From an uncultured Bacteroidales bacterium (lineage in GTDB: Bacteria; Bacteroidota; Bacteroidia; Bacteroidales; Paludibacteraceae), in the NCBI GenBank assembly GCA_946619625.1, contig CAMOMF010000052.1, positions 1 to 12,848 of the forward strand: 12,848 nucleotides of DNA. The letters run 5' to 3'. The position numbers and the translations under genes are program-made. Below are positions 7,004 to 12,848 of this stretch, one piece after another (position 1 is the first letter of the stretch; every line of letters starts with the position of its first letter). A model generated the notes under the pieces. It saw only the letters and a list, made by a program, of their open reading frames with translations, was not told the origin of the DNA and ran no database searches.

Positions 7004-8142
7004 TGATTTTCAGTATTTATGATAGTAAGTAATTTTTTTGCGTTGGTGATATTGTCGTAGCAAGCCGAAAGGACTTGTTCTCTGCGCGTTTTCTTCTCCT
7101 CGGTGAAAGGTACAGTCATCCACCGGTTGCAGGCATGAACAATGGCGCGGTCGTCCGGTGCGACAATACACAGTTCCGCCACGTCGGTGCCGTGCACCAT
7201 TGGGGGGTTGGCAACCACGTACCGTCCTGCATAGAGGGCATTGAGCAGTTTGACCTTCATGCCGGTTGCCTGGAAGGTGACAAGCAGGTTGATTTGTGCC
7301 TGGCGGATTAAATCGTCCATCTGTATGCCCGAAGGGTTGGCAAGGAGGGTGACGTTTGGCAGGTTCTCCGCCAACTTTTGCAGTCTTGGCGAGGGGTTGC
7401 GTCCGGCAAAAACAAACGGGTGGGGGGTGTAAGGGACGATGTGCTCCATGAGGTAGATGGCGGCATTCTCGTTCTCCGCCAACTGCAAGTTGCCGTGATA
7501 CAGGATGTAGTTGCCGGTTCCCATGGGTGAAGTGACCTGCGTGTTGGGGTGGTTGAGCGGGATGTAGAACGTGGGCACCCGGGGGTACGTGGCTCGGAAG
7601 TGCGCCTCGTCCTGATGTGCCAGTGCGGCGATGGCGGTGGCATGCTGCAGCACCGCTTCGAACCGTTTGAGTTTGCGCGCTTCTACCCGGTAGTACACTT
7701 TCTGCCACCACGTCTTCGACGCCCTGCCCAAAGCGGAGAAATAGTCGTGCTCGATGTTGCACTCCCGGAACAGTTTGACGCGGTTTTTCAGGCGCTTGTC
7801 GTTCAGGAAATAACATGACACCAGCCCTTCGAAGATGATGGGGTCGTTGTCCTTCAGGAGGTTGTTTATGAGCCTGTCGCTCCGTCTGCCTGCAACCGCA
7901 TAGGGTAACAGGGACAACTGCCTGATTGCGCGGGTGTCCCTCGCGTAGTAGAACACCTCCGAGCAGAGGTTTTCCAACTGGGGGTAAATGTTCCGTTCGC
8001 CCTTGTAGGTGCAGTGCAGCGTGATTTTGACCCCCAAATCGTGGAGAGCGCGGATCCGATAGAACACGTCAATCGCCCCTCCGTAAGTGGGCGGGTAGGG
8101 GATATCGAAAGCAACAATATGTATATGTTGGTCGGTGTTCAT
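7000..8142 (-). CDS. GT-B glycosyltransferase (GT4-like), B
   Basis: This 380-residue cytoplasmic glycosyltransferase is probably a step in assembling the repeat unit of an exported polysaccharide. The N-terminal Rossmann domain has the nucleotide-sugar glycosyltransferase opening HIVAFDIPYPPTYGGAIDV (about 8-26), typical of GT4-like enzymes. FRECNIEHDYF (125-135) sits in the inter-domain region, and the C-terminal domain shows YILYHGNLQLAENENA (212-227), VFAGRNPSPRL and TGMKVKLLNALYAGRYVVANPP (about 293-314). The usual GT4 E-x7-E motif is not evident, since its place is taken by the KVKLLNALYAGR block seen in a subset of Bacteroidetes enzymes. ATG at 8142 overlaps the preceding stop as ATGA, and an ATGA overlap also couples it to the lyase gene. 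An in-frame ATG at 8250 lies inside the upstream gene and is rejected. Donor sugar and linkage cannot be read. Confidence 0.85.
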   Translation of the reverse strand: MNTDQHIHIVAFDIPYPPTYGGAIDVFYRIRALHDLGVKITLHCTYKGERNIYPQLENLCSEVFYYARDTRAIRQLSLLPYAVAGRRSDRLINNLLKDNDPIIFEGLVSCYFLNDKRLKNRVKLFRECNIEHDYFSALGRASKTWWQKVYYRVEARKLKRFEAVLQHATAIAALAHQDEAHFRATYPRVPTFYIPLNHPNTQVTSPMGTGNYILYHGNLQLAENENAAIYLMEHIVPYTPHPFVFAGRNPSPRLQKLAENLPNVTLLANPSGIQMDDLIRQAQINLLVTFQATGMKVKLLNALYAGRYVVANPPMVHGTDVAELCIVAPDDRAIVHACNRWMTVPFTEEKKTRREQVLSACYDNITNAKKLLTIINTENQ

Positions 8143-9245
8143 AGAATGTGCTGTAACAGTTTCTCCATTTGTGCGGCTTGTTCGAGCCGTGAGAATGCGT
8201 TTTTCGCCGGTGTGTTGACCTGCTGGCGTGTAAAGCGGTGTTGCCGCCATTCTTCGTATTTTTCCAGTATGAACGCCTCGATTTGTTCCACCGTGTCCGC
8301 ACAGATTCCGGCATTCGTTTGGCGGATGGTCTCAGACAATACTCCTTCATCATCGGGAACGCACAATACGGGTTTCTCGCACCCCAGCGCCTCGAAGAAT
8401 TTGGTGGTCATCATTCCTTTGGCGTCCTTGGATGTCAGTACCACCATGATACCGCTGCGCCGGATCTCATCGGGCACCTTGTCATTGGGCAGCAGTGAGG
8501 AGTCGGGAGTATGCAGGTTCAATACTATTTCGGGGTTGTTGATGCGCTGTATGGCTTGACGTACGGGATCAAGATTTTGAAATTCGTATATCCTGCCGAT
8601 GTAGGACACGCGGAACACTTCCGTGGGTATATCCTTAGGGAAGAACATACGCGGGTCGTAACCGTTATAGACGAGGTGCACGTTGGGGTTGAGCCGTTTA
8701 AGAAACCGTACGTGCCAAGGTGAAACCGTAGTGACCACGTCCGCGGCACGGATGGCACGGTTGCGGCGGGCAATGTTTATCCGTTTGTACAGCGAGCGGA
8801 AAGGGCGTGTCCACCAACTGCGGTGCTGTTGGTATTGTGCTCCCGGAACCTGCTCGTCGAGGTCGCGAATATCCACAAACAAACGAACCTCTAATTGTTT
8901 CGCAAGCGAAACCGCTGTTCCAAGAGGAAAAGTGGAGAAGGTGGTGCAGAAAACGGCATCGTATTGTCTGCCCCTGATGGCGTGCCGCACCCGGCGGGTA
9001 AAATAGCGGTCTTTCCAATCCGTGAGCAGTGACCAAAAGGCCTTGCATGCCCAGTCGAGTTGTCCGTGATAGAACGGAATTTCGTGGATGGGATAGGTGT
9101 GGTGGAAAGGTATGGGGGTGTGCTGCTCGGTGTACACCTCAACACTCCAGTCCTGCGTGCTGAGATAGTCGCACAGAAATCGCAGCCGCGGAGCAAAGGA
9201 CGGGCGGGTGAACGGGTCGGATAATATGAGCAGGCGTTTATTCAC
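8139..9245 (-). CDS. GT-B glycosyltransferase (GT4-like), A
   Basis: This is a 368-residue glycosyltransferase if it starts at the GTG at 9245 (VNKRLLILSDPF). That codon lies in GTGAATAA, overlapping the stop of the upstream deacetylase-like gene by 8 bp. The in-frame ATG at 9338 would add 31 residues that only shadow the upstream gene, so it is rejected. N-domain features are SDPFTRPSFAPRLRFL (9-24) and FVDIRDLDEQ (123-132). The linker and C domain show ADVVTTVSPWHVRFL (168-182), VYNGYDPRMF (192-201), YIGRIYEF (215-222) and the GT4 donor-site region FFEALGCEKPVLCVPDDEG, with acidic residues E285 and E300. It likely adds a sugar to a lipid-linked intermediate at the inner face of the membrane. 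Donor and acceptor are unknown. Confidence 0.87.
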   Translation of the reverse strand: MNKRLLILSDPFTRPSFAPRLRFLCDYLSTQDWSVEVYTEQHTPIPFHHTYPIHEIPFYHGQLDWACKAFWSLLTDWKDRYFTRRVRHAIRGRQYDAVFCTTFSTFPLGTAVSLAKQLEVRLFVDIRDLDEQVPGAQYQQHRSWWTRPFRSLYKRINIARRNRAIRAADVVTTVSPWHVRFLKRLNPNVHLVYNGYDPRMFFPKDIPTEVFRVSYIGRIYEFQNLDPVRQAIQRINNPEIVLNLHTPDSSLLPNDKVPDEIRRSGIMVVLTSKDAKGMMTTKFFEALGCEKPVLCVPDDEGVLSETIRQTNAGICADTVEQIEAFILEKYEEWRQHRFTRQQVNTPAKNAFSRLEQAAQMEKLLQHIL

Positions 9246-10473
9246 ACAGGTAGTCGATAATCTCTTTGTAGAGTTGTTTATGATAGGTGTCGGGACCGAA
9301 ATTGTTGTTGTGCCACAGTATGACCAGTTCGCCGCCATGCTGACGCACCTTGTCGATGAGTTGCTGCGATGCGTAGTACGCCTCCTCCTCGCTGAGGTTC
9401 ATGTAGTCCTCGTTGGAGAGGGTACGGTCCATGATGGCAAGGGGGTGCAGGGTCAGGTTGGTCAGTTCCAGCGTTGAGGGATTGATGAACCGTGCGGGTC
9501 GCGTGGTGCCGAAACGGAAACCGATATGGTCAGACCATCCGAGTGAGAAATCGTCGGTTATACCGGCATTGGCAAGGGCGATAAGGTCAGCAACCGAGTT
9601 GATGCGCAGGTAATGACTGCGGTGTTTGTGTACATCGTGGGGCAGTACCGTTTCCAGCCGTTCTTTTTCTTCCTTGAAGGACTTGTGTTCCGTGGCATAA
9701 TAACTGCTGTGCAGCCCAATCTGAGCGTCTTCGTCGTGTAGCAGTTGTAGCAGCGCCGTACAGTCAGCGCCGTGCAGCGGGTATTGAGGATAGTCGTACC
9801 CTTTTCCCTCGGTTGCTTTCAGAAAGTAAAGTTCCTTGCTGCCGGTGACGCGGGAGTCCTGTGCGTGCAACCATCGGAAGGTGTAGGAAGGGTCGTTTTC
9901 CAGCAAATGCAGGGCACGCAGTGCGTCGTGCAGATGACCGCGTTTGACAGCCCCAAGGAATCCGCGCAGATGACGGTACGAGGTCAGGAAATCCACGTCG
10001 TGGGTCAGGTATATCTTGCTGAAATGTTGTTCGGGAAGTGCCTGGTCCAGTAGTTTGGTCACTAAGCGCGAATATTCGTCCAGTACGGGAATGGTCAGCA
10101 TACCCTGACGGCCCAAGGCGGAGTCCTTGCTGGCGAGCCGTCCGTGCTTGTCGCGCGGCAGGTCCATGGTCAGTTCCGCCTGTGAGAGCAGAAAGAGGGT
10201 GTTGTAGATCAGGTCTTCGTGTATCACCCAAGTGCCATCGGTTTTCTCGCCGAACTCGTCTATCAGTTCACCTTGTTTCCCGGCTTGAGGGGCATGTGTG
10301 AAATCGGGAAATGTCCAGTCTTTCTTCTCACCGGTGAGCAGGTTCTCGCCGGGGACGATGACCAGTTTGTACTGCTGCCATTCGTCCTCATTACGCGTAT
10401 AGCCCACCCATTCTGCCGCCTCGGTATTGCCGTACAGGAGAAACTGTTTGATATAGTCTATGGTGTCTTCCAT
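9238..10473 (-). CDS. Polysaccharide-deacetylase-like protein (divergent NodB fold, DUF7033-type)
   Basis: This 411-residue protein has no signal peptide. The N-terminal third (about 1-145) resembles the extra domain that precedes divergent NodB-like deacetylase domains in Bacteroidetes glycan clusters (DUF7033-type, an assignment from memory). The catalytic-like part begins with IYLTHDVDFL, where D159 and D161 correspond to NodB motif 1. It continues with IGLHSSYYA (H255), HRSHYLR (284-290), DFSLGWSDHIGFRFGTTRP (about 308-326), LHPLAIMD (342-349) and LVILWHNNNFG (383-393). The second metal histidine of classical HSxxH is replaced by Tyr259, so zinc ligation must differ from NodB. ATG at 10473 follows the epimerase by 15 nt. 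A role in deacetylating an N-acetylated sugar or intermediate fits its place next to a UDP-GlcNAc epimerase, but this is inference, and it may also be a catalytically altered relative. Confidence 0.75.
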   Translation of the reverse strand: MEDTIDYIKQFLLYGNTEAAEWVGYTRNEDEWQQYKLVIVPGENLLTGEKKDWTFPDFTHAPQAGKQGELIDEFGEKTDGTWVIHEDLIYNTLFLLSQAELTMDLPRDKHGRLASKDSALGRQGMLTIPVLDEYSRLVTKLLDQALPEQHFSKIYLTHDVDFLTSYRHLRGFLGAVKRGHLHDALRALHLLENDPSYTFRWLHAQDSRVTGSKELYFLKATEGKGYDYPQYPLHGADCTALLQLLHDEDAQIGLHSSYYATEHKSFKEEKERLETVLPHDVHKHRSHYLRINSVADLIALANAGITDDFSLGWSDHIGFRFGTTRPARFINPSTLELTNLTLHPLAIMDRTLSNEDYMNLSEEEAYYASQQLIDKVRQHGGELVILWHNNNFGPDTYHKQLYKEIIDYLCE

Positions 10474-10488
10474 TGTGTATGTGTTTGG

Positions 10489-11562
10489 TTACAATTTCAG
10501 CAGGGTGTCCACCACTGCGTCCGCCGCGTGTCCGTTGCCAAAAACGTCGGGATGTTCTCCACCCTTGGGAGGATTGTTAATGGCGTCAATGATGCGGTGG
10601 GTATCCGTGCCCGCCAGCACCGACCAACCGCTCCGCACAATCTCCATGTACTCGGTTTCATTGCGGACAATGATGCATGGTTTGCGGTAGAAGAACGCCT
10701 CTTTCTGCACACCGCCAGAGTCGGTGATGATTAGTGCTGCGCATTTCTCCAGCATCGCCATGTCGGTGTAGTTCTGGCTGGGTATGAGCAGGATGGAGGA
10801 CGAACGTCTCATCTGTTGCAAGAGCCCGGGGTTGGCATCCAGCGCCTTGCGGGTGCGCGGGTGCAGCGGCATGATGACCGGTGTCTCCAGTTGCATGAGT
10901 GCCATGAGCACCGACTCTAACTCGGCAGGGTTGTCGGTCGTCTCGGCACGATGGAGGGTGGCGAGGTAGTACTTCTTCCCTGCCAGTTGCAGGTTGTCCA
11001 GCAACTGCGAGTTGATGACAGACAATCGTCCGAAGGTGAGTGCCGCGTCATACAGCATGTCGCCTGAGTAGAAAATCCGCCCTTTGCAGCCCTCTGCTTT
11101 CAGGTTCTCCATTGCCTGTTTGGTCGGGCAGAACAGGATAGATGCCCGTTTGTCCGTTTCCATGCGGTTGTACTCCTCCACCGAATCGGTCTTGTAACTG
11201 CGCAGACCCGCCTCGATATAGATGAGGGGAATGCCGGTCTGTTCCGCAGCCAACGCGCCTGCGAGGGTGGTGTTGGCATTGCCGAATACGAGGACGTAAT
11301 CGGGGCGTTCTTTTTCCAACACTGTGCGTATGCCATCCGCCATCTCCTCGGTGGAACCGCTGTGACTCAAACGCCATTTTGGCTCGGGAATATTCATGTT
11401 GCGGAAAAAGACTTCGCTCATTTGGTGGTCATAGTGTTGACCGGTGTGGAGCAGGTCCAACTGAATGTTGTCCCCACTTAACTGACGTTCTCTGACCGCG
11501 ATGTTCAACATCGCTGATTTGATGAATTGAGGGCGTGCCCCCACAATGGCAATGATTCTCAT
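10489..11562 (-). CDS. wecB: Non-hydrolysing UDP-N-acetylglucosamine 2-epimerase with N95 substitution
   Basis: This 357-residue cytoplasmic enzyme would interconvert UDP-GlcNAc and UDP-ManNAc, feeding a ManNAc-type sugar into the polysaccharide. Family marks are IVGARPQFIKSA (6-17), HTGQHYDHQMS (39-49), YIEAGLRS with E117, VEEYNR (128-133), TLHRAE with H204, MPLHPRTRKAL and ITDSGGVQKEAFF. The start at 11562 gives the canonical N-terminus MRIIAIVGARP. An ATG 18 codons upstream overlaps the ABC-F gene and is rejected. The odd point is residue 95. The motif that reads HGDT in E. coli WecB, with catalytic D95, here reads FGNAN, and the codon is AAT. The Glu and His active-site residues are retained. 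The enzyme may be slow, altered in outcome or using another base. No WecC-type dehydrogenase is in the window. The gene symbol is by family. Confidence 0.9.
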   Translation of the reverse strand: MRIIAIVGARPQFIKSAMLNIAVRERQLSGDNIQLDLLHTGQHYDHQMSEVFFRNMNIPEPKWRLSHSGSTEEMADGIRTVLEKERPDYVLVFGNANTTLAGALAAEQTGIPLIYIEAGLRSYKTDSVEEYNRMETDKRASILFCPTKQAMENLKAEGCKGRIFYSGDMLYDAALTFGRLSVINSQLLDNLQLAGKKYYLATLHRAETTDNPAELESVLMALMQLETPVIMPLHPRTRKALDANPGLLQQMRRSSSILLIPSQNYTDMAMLEKCAALIITDSGGVQKEAFFYRKPCIIVRNETEYMEIVRSGWSVLAGTDTHRIIDAINNPPKGGEHPDVFGNGHAADAVVDTLLKL

Positions 11563-11612
11563 AGTATTTACTATTTTGTCATATGTTTGACGTTGTTCAT
11601 ACAGTACAGCGT

Positions 11613-12848
11613 TCAAACTGTTTTTAACTCTTCCAGTTGTTCGCTAAGAATTTCCCATTCATACATTCGTTGCTCAAGGTGTCGCTTGAGGGAATTGTAC
11701 TTGTCGAAATTGTCAGCTGTTTGTGCACCCGGATCATTGTTGAGTCGGGTTTCCGTTTCCGCAATTTGCGCCTCAAGGGCTGCGATGTCTGTTTCCGCCT
11801 GCGAGACTGCCTTTTCCGCCTTGCGGAGTTCGGCTGCGCGGGCTTTTTGAGCAGCGTAGTCGAGTGCTCCTTTCGACTCGGAGTGCTTTGTTTCGGCATT
11901 TGCCGGAACCTTGTCTTGTTTGCCGGGGGATGCCTTGAGTGCCTGCTCAATGGCGCGGTGGTTGTCCAGATTGCTGTCCGTTTGTGCCTTTTTATAGCGC
12001 AACCAATCGTAGATGCCACCCAAGTGTTCGCGGACCTGTTGGTTGCCGAACTCATAGACTTTGTCCACCAGTCCGTCCAGAAAATCGCGGTCGTGACTGA
12101 CGCAGATGACGGTGCCATCGAAGTCGCGAATGGCGTCTTTGAGCACATCCTTGGAGGGGATATCCAGGTGGTTGGTAGGCTCGTCCAAAATGAGCAGATT
12201 GACCGGTTCCAAGAGCAGACGAATCATGGCGAGGCGGCTTTTTTCCCCTCCGCTGAGGAAGCGTACTCGCTTCTCGGATGCCTCTCCGCCGAACATGAAT
12301 GCGCCCAAAATATCCTTGATACGGGTGCGGATGTCGCCCACCGCCACGCGGTCGATGGTGTCGAAGACGGTCAGTTCCCCGTCAAGCAAAGACGCCTGAT
12401 TCTGCGCGAAGTAGCCAATCTTGACGTTGTGCCCGATTTTGAGCGTTCCGTCGTAGTCAGTCAGTTCGTTCATGATACACCGAACGAGGGTGGTTTTACC
12501 TTCGCCGTTTTTTCCGACAAATGCCACCTTTTCTCCTCTGCGGATGGTGAAGTTCACGTGCTCGAAGACAACGTGTTCTCCGAACGCCTTGCTGACATCG
12601 TCACAAATGACAGGAAAGTCCCCGCTACGGGGCGCAGGCGGGAATCGAAGCCGCAGTTTGCGGGTGTCCTCGAGATCCACTTCCAACCTTTCCAGTTTGT
12701 CCAGTTGCTTGATGCGACTCTGTACTTGTACGGATTTGGTGGGCTTGTATCGGAAGCGCCGGATGAAATCCTCGGTGTCCTCAATCATTTTCTGTTGGTT
12801 TTCGTAGGCACGAACCTGTTGCTCATGACGCTCTTTGCGCAGTTCGAC
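11613..12848 (-). CDS. ABC-F family ATPase, C-terminal part (5' end outside the window)
   Basis: The frame is open to the last base, so about 411 residues of a larger protein are present and the N-terminal ATPase domain is missing. The visible part begins in the inter-domain linker (ENQQKMIEDTEDFIRRFRYK...VQSRIKQLDKL), the helical P-site tRNA interaction motif region of ABC-F proteins. The second nucleotide-binding domain has Walker A GKNGEGKT, Q-loop YFAQNQ, signature LSGGEKSRLAM, Walker B with LLILDEPTNHLD and the H-switch SHDRDFL. A charged linker and a C-terminal coiled coil (AELRKAEKAVSQAETDIAAL onward) resemble the Uup/YheS/YdiF-type tail. ABC-F proteins act at the ribosome in translation or antibiotic protection and carry no membrane domain. 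Which subgroup this belongs to cannot be settled without the N-terminus. It ends 50 bp before the epimerase and may be only a neighbour of the polysaccharide operon. Confidence 0.93.
   Translation of the reverse strand, partial: VELRKERHEQQVRAYENQQKMIEDTEDFIRRFRYKPTKSVQVQSRIKQLDKLERLEVDLEDTRKLRLRFPPAPRSGDFPVICDDVSKAFGEHVVFEHVNFTIRRGEKVAFVGKNGEGKTTLVRCIMNELTDYDGTLKIGHNVKIGYFAQNQASLLDGELTVFDTIDRVAVGDIRTRIKDILGAFMFGGEASEKRVRFLSGGEKSRLAMIRLLLEPVNLLILDEPTNHLDIPSKDVLKDAIRDFDGTVICVSHDRDFLDGLVDKVYEFGNQQVREHLGGIYDWLRYKKAQTDSNLDNHRAIEQALKASPGKQDKVPANAETKHSESKGALDYAAQKARAAELRKAEKAVSQAETDIAALEAQIAETETRLNNDPGAQTADNFDKYNSLKRHLEQRMYEWEILSEQLEELKTV

Noticed and set aside
8143..8250. Upstream ATG extending the second glycosyltransferase by 36 residues
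   Set aside because: The extension is a frame shadow of the preceding gene. The ATGA overlap at 8142-8139 is the natural start.
11563..11612. Promoter search in the 50-bp space before the epimerase
   Set aside because: No TTTG / TAnnTTTG pair is present, so the start of the polysaccharide transcript is either inside or upstream of the ABC-F gene.
11563..11616. Upstream ATG extending the epimerase by 18 residues
   Set aside because: It would overlap the ABC-F stop and add residues not found in the family. MRIIAIVGARP is the canonical start.
1..12848. CRISPR arrays, tRNA or rRNA genes, insertion sequences
   Set aside because: No regularly spaced direct repeats, no cloverleaf or rRNA text and no transposase were seen on either strand.

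Overview
The window reads as chromosomal DNA from a member of the Bacteroidales, probably a Prevotellaceae-type gut or oral species. The evidence is a Bacteroidetes-type promoter (TTTG, then TAACTTTG 20 nt further on), the general lack of strong Shine-Dalgarno sequences, and the style of the proteins. The genus assignment is inference. All nine recognisable genes lie on the minus strand, so transcription runs from right to left. Two blocks are separated by about 340 bp of non-coding DNA at 4270-4609.

Right block (12848 to 4610): the window opens inside an ABC-F ATPase gene whose 5' end is missing. After 50 bp comes a surface-polysaccharide gene run: a non-hydrolysing UDP-GlcNAc 2-epimerase (WecB/MnaA type), a polysaccharide-deacetylase-like protein, two GT-B glycosyltransferases, and a secreted parallel beta-helix protein of the PL9 polysaccharide lyase type. 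The last four genes are packed very tightly. The deacetylase stop overlaps a GTG start of glycosyltransferase A (8 bp), glycosyltransferase A overlaps glycosyltransferase B by ATGA, and glycosyltransferase B overlaps the lyase by ATGA. The lyase is therefore translationally coupled to the biosynthetic genes, which points to trimming or release of the cell's own polysaccharide rather than nutrition. The epimerase has Asn where the family has a catalytic Asp.

Gap (4270-4609): from right to left it holds an 8-bp tandem repeat array beginning in the last lyase codons, an 11-bp-stem hairpin, a short protein-like open frame ended by TAG (possible gene remnant), and an 18-bp perfect palindrome next to a good Bacteroidetes promoter. 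The promoter drives the left block.

Left block (4269 to 1): a defence-type operon. First is a GIY-YIG (T5orf172-like) plus EVE-domain fusion, a layout expected of a modification-sensing nuclease. Six bases later comes a long type I methyltransferase subunit (HsdM), and 42 bases later a DUF1016/YhcG-family PDDEXK nuclease. HsdS and HsdR are not in the window and would be expected further left. This block is visibly lower in GC than the polysaccharide block, which fits horizontal acquisition. The least usual parts of the window are this GIY-YIG/EVE - HsdM - YhcG arrangement with its palindromic putative operator, the lyase coupled to glycosyltransferases, and the N95 epimerase.
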